NCBI GenBank assembly: GCA_947365245.1
Contig: CANAWG010000001.1
Location: 62,001-126,000, forward strand
DNA: 64,000 nt
Direction: 5' to 3'
DNA from: an uncultured Oscillibacter sp.
GTDB lineage: Bacteria > Bacillota > Clostridia > Oscillospirales > Oscillospiraceae
Part shown: one piece after another, positions 42,957-53,192 of the stretch
Position numbering within the stretch: position 1 is the stretch's first letter
Layout of the letters: the number at the start of each line of letters is the position of its first letter
The notes under the pieces: model-generated
Databases searched by the model: none
What the model was told of the DNA's origin: nothing
What the model saw: the letters and a program-made list of their open reading frames with translations, nothing else
Program-made: the position numbers and the translations under genes

Positions 42957-44003
42957 TCACTGCTGCTCGTACTTTTCCAAAAACTCCAGCAGGCCCATGT
43001 ACTTGTTCCCCCGGACGCCCACGGTGGTCTTCGCGTGGTAGAGGGAGCTGATGATGGCCTCCTCCACCGCCTCCACGGTGGACTCGAATACCCAGTCGAT
43101 ATTCTCGTCGTAGAACATCTTCATGTCCCAGACGTTCTTGTCGCTGTAGTGGGGCTGGTTGTTGGCGGTGGTAAAGGCCACGGCGATGTCGCCGCTGCCG
43201 TTGCCGGAGTAGGATCCCACCCGGCCCAGGGAGATCATGGCCCGCTTGGCCAGCCGCTTGAGCTGGCGCTCGTTCAGCGGCGCGTCGGTGCCGATGACGA
43301 TGATGATGGAGCCGCTGTCCTTGAACTCCCGGCCGCATTCCTCGTTGCACTTGCGGGTGTCGATGTGGCGGCCGCCGATCACCAGGTTTCCGGCGGCGCC
43401 GAAGTTGGTCATGACCAGCGCGCCGGTGGTGTAGGTCTTTCCGTCCGCCTCCAGCTGCCGGGAGGAGGAGCCGATGCCGCCCTTCAGACCCAGGCACACC
43501 ATGCCGGTGCCGCCGCCCACGGCGCCCTCCTCAAAGTCCTCCGCCGCGCGCTCCACGGCCTGGAGCACGTGCTCCTCGGTGACGTGGAGGCCCCGGATGT
43601 CGTTGAGCCGCCCGTCGTTGCACTCGGTCACCAGGCAGTTCACCGTGCCGGTCTCCACGCCAATGTCCGGGTTCCGGGCCATCATATACTTCACCATGGC
43701 GGTGAGGGCCGTGCCGACGCTGAGGGTGTTGGTGAGGATGATGGGCGACTCGATGGTGCCCAGCTCCTCCACCTGCACAAGGCCGGCGCTCTTGCCGAAG
43801 CCGTTGATGATGGCCGTGCCGGCCATGACCTTCTCCTGGAAGAGGTTTCTCTCATGGGGGAGGATCGCCGTAACGCCGGTGTTGACCTCTCCGTGCTGGA
43901 TTGTGACCTGTCCGACCTTCACGCCGGGCACGTCGGTAATCAGATTCCGGGGCCCATGCTTCCACTTGGAGTGGAGCTCCAGACCGCCTTCAGGTATTCC
44001 CAT
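42957..44003 (-). CDS. DmpA-like (P1/S58) aminopeptidase
   Basis: A 348-residue N-terminal-nucleophile hydrolase. The autoprocessing site GGIG178-S179SS sits after the conserved GGGTGMVCLGLKGG, so the precursor should cut into alpha and beta chains, with Ser179 as the new N-terminal nucleophile. Family members hydrolyse peptides with N-terminal D-Ala or L-residues, and some are beta-peptidyl aminopeptidases. No signal peptide is present. With DppA downstream and an APC permease upstream it looks like part of a peptide- and D-residue-catabolic operon. GAGGAGGACT precedes the ATG. Confidence 0.93.
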   Translation of the reverse strand: MGIPEGGLELHSKWKHGPRNLITDVPGVKVGQVTIQHGEVNTGVTAILPHERNLFQEKVMAGTAIINGFGKSAGLVQVEELGTIESPIILTNTLSVGTALTAMVKYMMARNPDIGVETGTVNCLVTECNDGRLNDIRGLHVTEEHVLQAVERAAEDFEEGAVGGGTGMVCLGLKGGIGSSSRQLEADGKTYTTGALVMTNFGAAGNLVIGGRHIDTRKCNEECGREFKDSGSIIIVIGTDAPLNERQLKRLAKRAMISLGRVGSYSGNGSGDIAVAFTTANNQPHYSDKNVWDMKMFYDENIDWVFESTVEAVEEAIISSLYHAKTTVGVRGNKYMGLLEFLEKYEQQ

Positions 44004-44043
44004 AGTCCGTCCTCCTCATTATTGAACTAAATTTTCGTTCGTG

Positions 44044-44079
44044 AATATGCCCAGCGGCGGAATCACCGCTGGGCATATT
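44044..44079 (-). terminator. Hairpin between permease and DmpA-like genes
   Basis: AATATGCCCAGCGG and its complement make a 14-bp stem. There is no T run on the minus strand, so it may attenuate or stabilise the permease mRNA more than stop it. Confidence 0.55.
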
Positions 44080-44103
44080 GGTTCGGCATGTCTCCGCGCC
44101 GGA

Positions 44104-45477
44104 TTACTGCTGCGCTTTTTCTCTCTTGATCTTCGCGTCGAAGATGAAGTAGGTCACGGCGCCGATGGCGGGCACCGCCAGGCCGATGATGGAGGTCACG
44201 GGATCCTCCACCAGGGTGTTGATCATCAGGGCGCCGAAGAGCACCACGCTGATGACGATGGTGACGGGATAGCCCCAGGCCTTGTAGGGACGCTCCAGAT
44301 CGGGATACTTCTTCCGGTAGATAATGACGGCCAGCACCACCAGGGTGTTGAACACCATGCCAGAGAAGACCACCAGGTTCGTCAGCTGGTCCAGATTCCG
44401 CAGCAGCACCAGGATGGAGCAGATGACGGCCTGCCAGATCAGGGAGTGGGTGGGAACCTGATACTTGGGGTGGATCTTCTTGTAGCTCTGGAAGAAGTGG
44501 CCCTCCACGGCCATGGCGTAGTAGTTGCGGGCGAAAGCGATAATCATGCCGTTGATAGAGCCGAACATGGCCACCAGCATGGCCGCCAGCACCAGCGCGC
44601 CGCCGAAGCCGCCGAACACCCGCTCGGCCACCACGGTGCCCAGATACAGGTCGTCGCTGTTGATGCGGGAGACGATCTCCTCATAAGGCAGCACCTTGTA
44701 GAGGGCGAAGTTGAACACGGTGTAGAGGATGGTGATGCCGCCGATGCCGAAGATCAGGATGCGGGGCAGGTTCTTGCCGGGGTCCTTGATCTCCTCGGCC
44801 ACGTTGTTGGCGTTGGTCCAGCCCTCGTAGGCCCACAGGGTGGCCACGGTGGCGAAGGCGATCATGCTCAGCGCGCCGCCGAAGCCGCCCTCAAAGCCGC
44901 CGGCGGGAACGGGGTTCAGGTTGGGGCTCTGCCGGCCCATGACCAGGGCGCCGGCGATGATGATGACAATGGGGATGAGCTTTGCCACCAAAGAGACGTT
45001 GGACAGGATGCTGCCCAGCTTGATGCCCAGGCAGTTGAACGCGGTCAGGGCGATGATGATGACGATGGCCACGATCTTCACCGTCATGTCGGACATGGGG
45101 AAATAGGTCCGCAGGGTGGTGACCAGGGCGATGGCGCCCGCCGAGATGGAGCCGGCGCCGCTGAGCAGCCAGCTGGTGAAGCCGTACATATAGCCCACCA
45201 CGGGGTGATACGCCTTGTCCAGATAGACCACCATGCCGCCGGCCACGGGATCGCAGGCCCCCAGCTCGGCGAAGCACAGCCCGCCCAGAATGGACACCAG
45301 GCCGCCCACGATCCAGCAGATCAGCGCCATGCCCAGGTTCATGTTCGTCCGCTGCAGGACATAGGAGCCCAGGTAGAAGATTCCGGACCCGATGACGATG
45401 CCGGCCATGATGCCGACGCCGCCAAAGAGGCCCATTTCGCGCTTTAGGCCGACTTGTTGTTCGTTTTTGTTTTCCAT
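44104..45477 (-). CDS. APC-superfamily amino-acid permease
   Basis: A 457-residue transporter with twelve membrane helices. Helix 1 has the unwound substrate motif GIMAGIVIGSGIF, and helix 6 ALSMIAFATVATLWAYEGWTN. It resembles the LAT/YkfD-like amino-acid transporters. It is likely to bring in amino acids or small N-acylated residues for the adjacent hydrolases. GAGGAGAACAAC sets the ATG at 45477 over a longer frame. A near-consensus sigma-54 promoter lies 58 bases upstream. Confidence 0.92.
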   Translation of the reverse strand: MENKNEQQVGLKREMGLFGGVGIMAGIVIGSGIFYLGSYVLQRTNMNLGMALICWIVGGLVSILGGLCFAELGACDPVAGGMVVYLDKAYHPVVGYMYGFTSWLLSGAGSISAGAIALVTTLRTYFPMSDMTVKIVAIVIIIALTAFNCLGIKLGSILSNVSLVAKLIPIVIIIAGALVMGRQSPNLNPVPAGGFEGGFGGALSMIAFATVATLWAYEGWTNANNVAEEIKDPGKNLPRILIFGIGGITILYTVFNFALYKVLPYEEIVSRINSDDLYLGTVVAERVFGGFGGALVLAAMLVAMFGSINGMIIAFARNYYAMAVEGHFFQSYKKIHPKYQVPTHSLIWQAVICSILVLLRNLDQLTNLVVFSGMVFNTLVVLAVIIYRKKYPDLERPYKAWGYPVTIVISVVLFGALMINTLVEDPVTSIIGLAVPAIGAVTYFIFDAKIKREKAQQ

Positions 45478-45534
45478 GTTGTTCTCCTCTCTCATAATCC
45501 GGCTCCGGTTGGATGCCTTCTGAAAAAGATATAA

Positions 45535-45549
45535 GCAAAAAGTATGCCA
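45535..45549 (-). promoter_or_regulatory. Sigma-54 promoter of the permease-DmpA-DppA operon
   Basis: TGGCAT-N5-TTGC on the minus strand (consensus TGGCAC-N5-TTGC), 58 bases before the ATG at 45477. The activator gene at 45749 lies divergently beside it. Confidence 0.85.
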
Positions 45550-45653
45550 GATATGCCGAAGCCGGGAGGCGGCGAAATGTCCGCTTTTTCCTGGATCTCC
45601 CATAACGCCTCCAGTTTTTCTGGAAAAAATTATCAAAAAAATCCTATTTAATC

Positions 45654-45682
45654 TTGTTTTTATCCTATTATTTTGCTATACT
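45654..45682 (+). promoter_or_regulatory. Sigma-A-type promoter of the sigma-54 activator gene
   Basis: TTGTTT, 17 bases, TATACT. The rest of the gap 45478-45748 holds the divergent sigma-54 promoter and an AT-rich stretch, likely for binding or bending. Confidence 0.7.
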
Positions 45683-45748
45683 TGCGGTACAGCGGGACGA
45701 AATCCGCCTTGGAACCGAAGCGCCTGCCGATTGGGAGGGAGAGCCGAT

Positions 45749-47704
<1,956 letters not shown>

Positions 47705-47727
47705 CCGCCCCGGCCTCCCGCCGCTTT

Positions 47728-47742
47728 TGGCACGGCGTTTGC
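47728..47742 (+). promoter_or_regulatory. Sigma-54 promoter of the deacylase-hydrolase operon
   Basis: TGGCAC-N5-TTGC, an exact match to the -24/-12 consensus, directly after the activator gene and 59 bases before the ATG at 47802. Confidence 0.93.
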
Positions 47743-47801
47743 TTTATAGCATTTTGAAATCACCGCGCCAAGCGGCGCATGAGAACAGGAGGGAATCTAC
47801 A

Positions 47802-49382
47802 ATGTATGATCTGGTAATCCGGAACGTCCGGATCATCGACGGCTCCTCCGCCCCCTGGTTCCGGGGCTGGGTGGGCGTCAAAGGCGGCGTCATCGCCGCC
47901 GTCGGCACCGGCCGCGCCCCCGGGAACGCCCGGGAAACGGTGGACGGCGAGGACCGGTATCTCACCCCCGGCTTCATCGACATCCACGCCCACAGCGACA
48001 CCCGCCTCCAGGGCTGTCCCACGGCGGACAGCCGCATTCTCCAGGGCGTCACCACGGAGATCGGGGGGCTGTGCGGCCTCTCCGTGGCCCCGGTGAACCG
48101 CGACCCGGCCCGGCTCAAGCAGCTGCGGGACTATGTGGGGGACCTGGATTACAGCTGGGAGACCGTGGGACAGTTCCTGGACGTGCTGGAGGGCGTTGGG
48201 ACCAGCACCAACTTCGGCACCGCCGTGGGCCACGGCACCCTCCGCATCGCCGCCATGGGCTTTGACGCCCGGAGTGCGGAGCCATCGGAGCTGGAGACCA
48301 TGAAGGCCCTGCTGCGCAGGGCTCTGGAGGACGGGGCCTTCTGCCTCTCCAGCGGGCTGATCTATCCCCCCGGCTGCTACGCCGGCGCCGACGAGCTGAC
48401 GGAGCTCTGCCGGGAGCTGGTCCCCTACGGCGCCTACTACGAGACCCATATACGGGACGAGGGCGAGGGCGTGGTGGAGGCGCTGCAGGAGGCGCTGGCG
48501 GTCTGCCGCGGCTCCGGCGCGCCCCTCCAGATCTCCCACCACAAGGTGACCCGCAAGAGCGTCTGGCAGGTCCACTGCAAGACCACCATCGCCCTGATCG
48601 ACCAGGCCCGCCGCCAGGGGCTGGACGTACAGGCGGACCAGTACCCCTACAGCGCCTCCGCCACCACCCTGGACAGCAACGCCCCCCTGTGGGCCTTTGA
48701 GGGCGGCGTGGAGCAGCTTCTGGCCCGCCTCCAGGACCCGGCGCTGCGGCAGCGCATCAACGCCGAGGCCAACGCCAGCCACGTGGGCCGCTGGGGAGAC
48801 ATCTACATCCCCTACGTGGCCACGGAGAAGAATCAGTGGACCGTGGGCAAGTCCATCCAGGAGATCGCCGAGATCCGGGGCGTGGACCCCGCCGACGCCT
48901 GCTTTGACCTGGTCGTGGAGGAGCGGTGCCGGGTGGGGGAGGTCAACTACGGCATGTGCGAGGAGGACATCGAGTACATCATGTCCCAGCCCTACACCAT
49001 GATCGGCTCCGACGGCGAGGCCGCCTCCCTGGACCACAGCGGCCAGCCCCACCCCAGGTGGTACGGCACCTTCCCCCGGGTGATCGCCAAATACTGCCGG
49101 GAGCGGAAGCTGTTCTCCCTGGAGACCGCGATTTTCAAAATGACGGGCCTGCCCGCCGCCCGCCTGGGTCTCCAGAACCGGGGGCTGATCCGGCGGGGGA
49201 TGCAGGCGGACCTGGTGCTCTTCGACTTTGACGAGATTGAGGACACCCCCACCTACCAGAATCCCAAGCAGCCCTGCCGGGGCATCCGCCGGGTCTACGT
49301 CAACGGCGCGCTGACGGCCCTGGACGGCGTTCACACCGGGGCCAGAAACGGCGCCATCATGAGGAAAGGACGGAACACATAA
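47802..49382 (+). CDS. N-acyl-D-amino-acid deacylase
   Basis: A 526-residue amidohydrolase. Metal ligands are H62-x-H64 and D66 in FIDIHAHSDTRL, C91 in GGLCGLSVAP, YETHIRDEGEGVVEAL, PLQISHHKVTRK and IGSDGEAASL. This cysteine-containing site is typical of D-aminoacylases. It releases D-amino acids from N-acyl derivatives. AGGAGGGAATC precedes the ATG. It overlaps the next gene by TAATG and is driven by a sigma-54 promoter, so it belongs to the same regulon as the permease. Confidence 0.93.
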   Translation: MYDLVIRNVRIIDGSSAPWFRGWVGVKGGVIAAVGTGRAPGNARETVDGEDRYLTPGFIDIHAHSDTRLQGCPTADSRILQGVTTEIGGLCGLSVAPVNRDPARLKQLRDYVGDLDYSWETVGQFLDVLEGVGTSTNFGTAVGHGTLRIAAMGFDARSAEPSELETMKALLRRALEDGAFCLSSGLIYPPGCYAGADELTELCRELVPYGAYYETHIRDEGEGVVEALQEALAVCRGSGAPLQISHHKVTRKSVWQVHCKTTIALIDQARRQGLDVQADQYPYSASATTLDSNAPLWAFEGGVEQLLARLQDPALRQRINAEANASHVGRWGDIYIPYVATEKNQWTVGKSIQEIAEIRGVDPADACFDLVVEERCRVGEVNYGMCEEDIEYIMSQPYTMIGSDGEAASLDHSGQPHPRWYGTFPRVIAKYCRERKLFSLETAIFKMTGLPAARLGLQNRGLIRRGMQADLVLFDFDEIEDTPTYQNPKQPCRGIRRVYVNGALTALDGVHTGARNGAIMRKGRNT

Positions 49383-50161
49383 TGAGCGCTAAGGAACGCA
49401 TTTTGCAGGAGATCAAAACCTTCCCCGGCCAGGCCGGAATCTACTATCAGAACCTGTCCACCGGCGAGACCTGGGGGTACGGGGAAAAGGATCCCTACCT
49501 GGCGGCCAGCATCGTCAAGCTGCCGCTGATGGCCGCCATCCTCCTGTGGAAGTCCCGGGGGGAGACCAGCTTTGACGACAAGGTGACCATCCGGGAGGAC
49601 CAGAAGATCCCCGGCTGCGGCGCGGTGCAATTCCTCAACGGCGACGTGACGCTGACCGTGGGGGAGCTGTGCAAGCTGATGATCGTCATCAGCGACAGCT
49701 GCGCCACCAATGCCCTCTTCCGCCACTACGGCGCCGCGGCCATCCACGAGGCGTTTTTGGAGCTGGGCCTCATCGGCACCCAGTTCAACCGGGAGTATTG
49801 GGACGCGGAGCGGGAGAGCCGGGGCATCAACAACTACTTCGTCCCCGAGGAAATGGGCCGCCTGCTGCGCAGGATGTACGACCGCACGCTGGTGGACGCG
49901 GAGTCCTCCCAGTGGCTGGAGGACCTTCTCCGCCAGCAGCAGATCAACCACAAGCTGGGCGGGAAGCTGCCCATGGACTTCCCCATGGCCCACAAGACCG
50001 GCGACGAGGAGGACAAGGCCCACGACGTGGGCATCGTCTTCACCAAGTCCCCTTTCATCGCGTGCTTTGCCTACGTGGGGCCCAACATGCAGGACTATGA
50101 GGACTTCATCCGCCGCGCCGCACGGATGCTGGCGGACGAGAACGGCGGTGTGGAGCTGTAG
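49382..50161 (+). CDS. Cytoplasmic class-A beta-lactamase-like serine hydrolase
   Basis: A 259-residue protein with the serine beta-lactamase/PBP fold. The catalytic tetrad S43-x-x-K46 is in AASIVKLPLM, the SDN-like motif is S104-D105-S106 in VISDSCATNAL, and K205-T206-G207 is in AHKTGDEED. A glutamate-rich NREYWDAERE region lies where class A enzymes have Glu166. It has no signal peptide, which argues against a role in drug resistance and for an intracellular hydrolase of D-peptides, cyclic amides or similar bonds. It is translationally coupled to the N-acyl-D-amino-acid deacylase. Confidence 0.87.
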   Translation: MSAKERILQEIKTFPGQAGIYYQNLSTGETWGYGEKDPYLAASIVKLPLMAAILLWKSRGETSFDDKVTIREDQKIPGCGAVQFLNGDVTLTVGELCKLMIVISDSCATNALFRHYGAAAIHEAFLELGLIGTQFNREYWDAERESRGINNYFVPEEMGRLLRRMYDRTLVDAESSQWLEDLLRQQQINHKLGGKLPMDFPMAHKTGDEEDKAHDVGIVFTKSPFIACFAYVGPNMQDYEDFIRRAARMLADENGGVEL

Positions 50162-50196
50162 GGCTCCTCTCCGCCCCGTGCTTTCCAGCAAAATAC

Positions 50197-50230
50197 CCGG
50201 GCGTTCCCCACAGGGGGACGCCCGGTTTTT
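50197..50230 (+). terminator. Terminator after the serine hydrolase gene
   Basis: CCGGGCGTTCCCC with GGGGGACGCCCGG around ACA, followed by TTTTT. The following 50231-50433 contains no other feature I can name. Confidence 0.9.
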
Positions 50231-50433
50231 CTGTCTTTCCCCGCCTGGCGGCATAATCCGGACGGGCCTCTCATATAGTTAGCACAGTTGAAACCCGGTG
50301 AACGGTTTTCAAAGCGGGCGAAGCCCGCTGACGCATCCCATGCGTCCTGCGCCTCCTAGGAAGCCTTCCGCCTGGCCGTCTCACGGTCTGCGGCGGCTAT
50401 AGGATACAGCATTACAACCGAGAGGTGGATGAC

Positions 50434-51054
50434 ATGACGACTCAAACCCGGAACGAGGTGCTGCTGGAGGGCACGGTCCTGGAGACGCCCTCTATGTCCC
50501 ACGAAAATCACTGTACCCGCTTCTACCGCTTTCCTCTCCAGGTGCCCCGGCTGTCCGGCCAGGTGGACACACTGCCCATTCTGGTGCCGGAGCCCCTGCT
50601 GGCCCGCGTGACGAAAGGGGCGGACCTCCGCGTCCAGGGACAGCTGCGCTCCTTCAACAACCGCAGCGGCGTGGGCAGCCGCCTGGTGCTGACGGTGTAC
50701 GCCCAGCACCTCTCCCCCGGTCTGGACGAACCCTGCAACCAGATCTTCCTCTCCGGCACGCTGTGCAAGCCGCCGGTGTTCCGCCGCACGCCCCTGGGCC
50801 GCAGCATCTGCGACCTCATGCTGGCCGTCCCCCGGAAATACGGCCGGGCGGACTACCTGCCGGTAATCGCCTGGGGCCAGCTGGCGGTGCGGGCGGGACG
50901 GCTCCAGGTGGGGGACCCCCTGGCCCTGGAGGGCCGGGTCCAGAGCCGTACATACCACAAGGTCACGGACCTGGGCGCCGAGGAGCGGGTGGCCTACGAG
51001 GTGTCCATGATGCATCTCATGGACATCCAGCAGACGGAGGCTCCGGCCCCGTAA
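50434..51054 (+). CDS. SSB-like protein with two OB-fold units
   Basis: A 206-residue protein. Both halves look like single-stranded-DNA-binding OB folds: LLEGTVLETPSMSHENHCTRFYRF at the N-terminus, with RVQGQLRSFNNRSGVGSRLVL, and FLSGTLCKPPVFRRTPLGRSI with LEGRVQSRTYHK later. There is no acidic C-terminal tail, so it is not the main SSB. Such proteins are found in clostridia as extra SSB or primosome-like factors. GAGGTGGATGAC precedes the ATG; a GTG three codons upstream is the other choice. Confidence 0.8.
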   Translation: MTTQTRNEVLLEGTVLETPSMSHENHCTRFYRFPLQVPRLSGQVDTLPILVPEPLLARVTKGADLRVQGQLRSFNNRSGVGSRLVLTVYAQHLSPGLDEPCNQIFLSGTLCKPPVFRRTPLGRSICDLMLAVPRKYGRADYLPVIAWGQLAVRAGRLQVGDPLALEGRVQSRTYHKVTDLGAEERVAYEVSMMHLMDIQQTEAPAP

Positions 51055-51058
51055 AGAA

Positions 51059-51096
51059 CAGCGCCCGGAGGGATCCTCCAGGCGCTGCCTTTATTT
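51059..51096 (+). terminator. Terminator after the SSB-like gene
   Basis: CAGCGCC...GGAG with CTCC...GGCGCTG, then CTTTATTTT. It is convergent with the NUDIX gene. Confidence 0.75.
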
Positions 51097-51609
51097 TGAC
51101 GGAAAGCCGAACGTGTCCCGCATGGCGAAGAGGAACGTCAGAAAGCCGTCGGGATACGGGATGAAGCTGCCCTCCCGCCGCATAGACTCGATCTCCTCCT
51201 CCGTCACATAGCGGACCTCCGCCACCTCCTCCCGCTGCAGGACCAGCGCGGAGAGGTCAAAGTCCTTTTGGAGGATGAAGAAGTCGTCGAAGCCGCCGTC
51301 AAAATTCACCGTCACCGACGCTCGCAGGTCCCCCAGGTCCAGCGGGTATCCCAGCTCCTCCCGGAACTCCCGCTCCGCCGCCTGGCGGCTGGTCTCTCCG
51401 GCGTCCACGCCGCCGCCGATGGACACGTCCCACTTGCCCGGCCAGTTGACTTTCTCCGCCGCCCGGCGCTGGATCAGCAGCCGTCCCCGGCTGTCGAACG
51501 CGCAGACGTGGACCACCGCCCGGTACTCTCCCGGCCCCTTGGGGGCGTAGCGCTCCGCGGTCTTCCCCAGGGGGATGCGGTTTTCATCGTACAGATCCAC
51601 CAGTTCCAT
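51091..51609 (-). CDS. NUDIX hydrolase
   Basis: A 172-residue pyrophosphohydrolase of the IPP isomerase-like NUDIX type. The Nudix box is GGVDAGETSRQAAEREFREE followed by LGYPL, with the catalytic REFREE. The N-terminus ELVDLYDENRIPLGKTAERY is typical of this subgroup. The substrate is unknown. It lies just upstream of the DUF6472 gene on the opposite-facing side of the selenium-related group. Confidence 0.92.
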   Translation of the reverse strand: MELVDLYDENRIPLGKTAERYAPKGPGEYRAVVHVCAFDSRGRLLIQRRAAEKVNWPGKWDVSIGGGVDAGETSRQAAEREFREELGYPLDLGDLRASVTVNFDGGFDDFFILQKDFDLSALVLQREEVAEVRYVTEEEIESMRREGSFIPYPDGFLTFLFAMRDTFGFPSK

Positions 51610-51626
51610 GGAAATCTCCCTCTCTT

Positions 51627-51800
51627 CTATTGCCGCCGGGCGGTCTTGTAGTCCCCTCCGGGGCGGTAAAAGGGGCAGCCGCTGCTGATCCCCTTCAAAA
51701 AACGCTCCATCTCGTCCTCATCCAGGTCCATGGTGCACACGAATGCCTCCAGCTCCTCATCGTAGTCATAGCACACACAGTCCTCGCAGATATTGGCCAT
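51627..51800 (-). CDS. Cysteine-rich DUF6472-like protein
   Basis: A 57-residue protein, ANICEDCVCYDYDEELEAFV near the start and ISSGCPFYRPGGDYKTARRQ near the end. Five cysteines (about residues 5, 8, 10, 22 and 42) could bind a metal. The pattern matches what I recall as DUF6472. It lies 13 bases after the DUF3343 gene and probably shares its transcript. No role is known. Confidence 0.72.
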   Translation of the reverse strand: MANICEDCVCYDYDEELEAFVCTMDLDEDEMERFLKGISSGCPFYRPGGDYKTARRQ

Positions 51801-51813
51801 CCAGCATCCCCCC

Positions 51814-52050
51814 TCAGATGATGATAGCATAGACGCCGTCCACATCCAAGTGTTTTTTCATCACCAGCTCCTCCAGGGCCTCCAGGGCCTCGGCTGGGGC
51901 GGCCCAGCATATACCGCACCCGGCGGTGATGGCCCGGGGCACCGGGATCAGCCGCCCGGGAAGCCCGGCTTCCTGACAGCTCCGCTCCATGGCCATGGCG
52001 CCGGTGGTGGTGCGGAACGTCACCACGCACTTTTCCGTCCGCGCCCTCAT
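51814..52050 (-). CDS. DUF3343 protein (putative Se/S carrier-like)
   Basis: A 78-residue protein. It begins RARTEKCVVTFRTTTGAMAM and has the conserved AGCGICWAA segment with two close cysteines, then a C-terminal helix. DUF3343 proteins stand beside cysteine desulfurase-like and YedF genes in selenium-dependent molybdenum hydroxylase gene sets. A role as sulfur or selenium carrier is proposed there but unproven. The ATG overlaps the desulfurase stop as ATGA. Confidence 0.85.
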   Translation of the reverse strand: MRARTEKCVVTFRTTTGAMAMERSCQEAGLPGRLIPVPRAITAGCGICWAAPAEALEALEELVMKKHLDVDGVYAIII

Positions 52051-53192
52051 AGCCGTGCCTCTGCCGCCAGCACCCGGACGGCCTCCGCCGCCGCGTCGGT
52101 CTCCTCCGCCGTGTTGGCCCAGCCCCAGGAAAAGCGCACGGCCCCCTGCTCCGCGGTCCCCAGGGCGCGGTGGAGCCGGGGCGCGCAGTGGGCCCCGGGG
52201 CGGGTGGCGATCTGAAACCGCTCCGCCAGCTCGTCGGAGACCTCCGAGGAGTCCATTTCGCCGATGTTCAGCGTGACGATGGGGGCCCGCTCCGGGGTGG
52301 AGAAGTCCCCGTACACCGTCACGCCGGGAACCTCCCGCACCGCCTCGTAAAACCGCCGGGCCAGGCCGCACTCGTGGGACCGGACCGTCTCCCGGCCCGT
52401 CCGCTCCAGATAGTCCAGGGCGGCCCCCAGGCCGGCGATGCCGTGGCTGTTGAGGGTCCCCGCCTCCAGGCGGGTGGGCCACTCCTCCGGCTGGCGCTCC
52501 AGAAAGCTCTGGACACCGGTGCCCCCCGCCAGCAGCGGGCGGACGTCCACCCCCTCCCGGACGCACAGCCCCCCGGTGCCCTGGGGTCCCAGCAGGCTCT
52601 TGTGGCCGGTGAAGCATACCACGTCGACGCCCTGGGCCGCCATGTCGATGGGAAAGGTCCCCGCCGTCTGGGAGGCGTCCAGAATCAGCAGCAGCCCGTG
52701 GCGGCGGGCAAAGGCCGCCATCCGGTCCAGGTCCACCAGGTCCCCCGTCAGGTTGGAGGCGTGGGTGCAGACCACCGCTTTCGTGTTGGACCGCAAAAGG
52801 CCCTCCAATTTTCCGTAGTCCAGCCGTCCCCGGCTGTCCGCCGGAAGAAAGTCCAGGCCCATTCCCTGCTCCCGCAGGCGGTACAGGGGCCGCAGGACGG
52901 AATTGTGCTCCCAGTCCGTGGAGATCGCGTGGTCCCCCGGCCCCAGCAGCCCGGCGATGGCGATGTTCAGCGCGGCGGTGGAGTTGGGCGTAAAGGCCAC
53001 GTGGTCCGCCCGGGGACAGCCGAACCACTCCGCCAATCTCTGCCGGACGCCGTACACCGTCCGGGCGGCGGAGAGGGCGTCGCCGTGGGCCCCCCGGCCG
53101 CAGTTGCCGTAGGAGGCCATGGCCTCCGCCATCGCCTCCGCCACCCCCGGGGGCTTGGGGCGGGTGGTGGCGGCGTTGTCCAGATAGATCAC
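52047..53192 (-). CDS. Cysteine desulfurase-family protein
   Basis: A 381-residue PLP enzyme. It begins VIYLDNAATTRPKPPGVAEA. The PLP-binding DASQ at 172-175 and K198 in CFTGHKSLLGPQG are intact, and the catalytic loop cysteine is C336 in PGAHCAPRLHRALG. The sequence type (EF2568-like) is the one placed with YedF and DUF3343 in selenium metabolism, not the housekeeping IscS. The GTG start overlaps the yedF stop as GTGA. It should abstract sulfur or selenium from cysteine or selenocysteine. Confidence 0.9.
   Translation of the reverse strand: MIYLDNAATTRPKPPGVAEAMAEAMASYGNCGRGAHGDALSAARTVYGVRQRLAEWFGCPRADHVAFTPNSTAALNIAIAGLLGPGDHAISTDWEHNSVLRPLYRLREQGMGLDFLPADSRGRLDYGKLEGLLRSNTKAVVCTHASNLTGDLVDLDRMAAFARRHGLLLILDASQTAGTFPIDMAAQGVDVVCFTGHKSLLGPQGTGGLCVREGVDVRPLLAGGTGVQSFLERQPEEWPTRLEAGTLNSHGIAGLGAALDYLERTGRETVRSHECGLARRFYEAVREVPGVTVYGDFSTPERAPIVTLNIGEMDSSEVSDELAERFQIATRPGAHCAPRLHRALGTAEQGAVRFSWGWANTAEETDAAAEAVRVLAAEARL

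Noticed and set aside
50231-50433. Possible small RNA or attachment site before the SSB-like gene
   Set aside because: No convincing promoter, inverted repeat or tRNA-like sequence was found; the -10-like TATAGGATAC has no partner.
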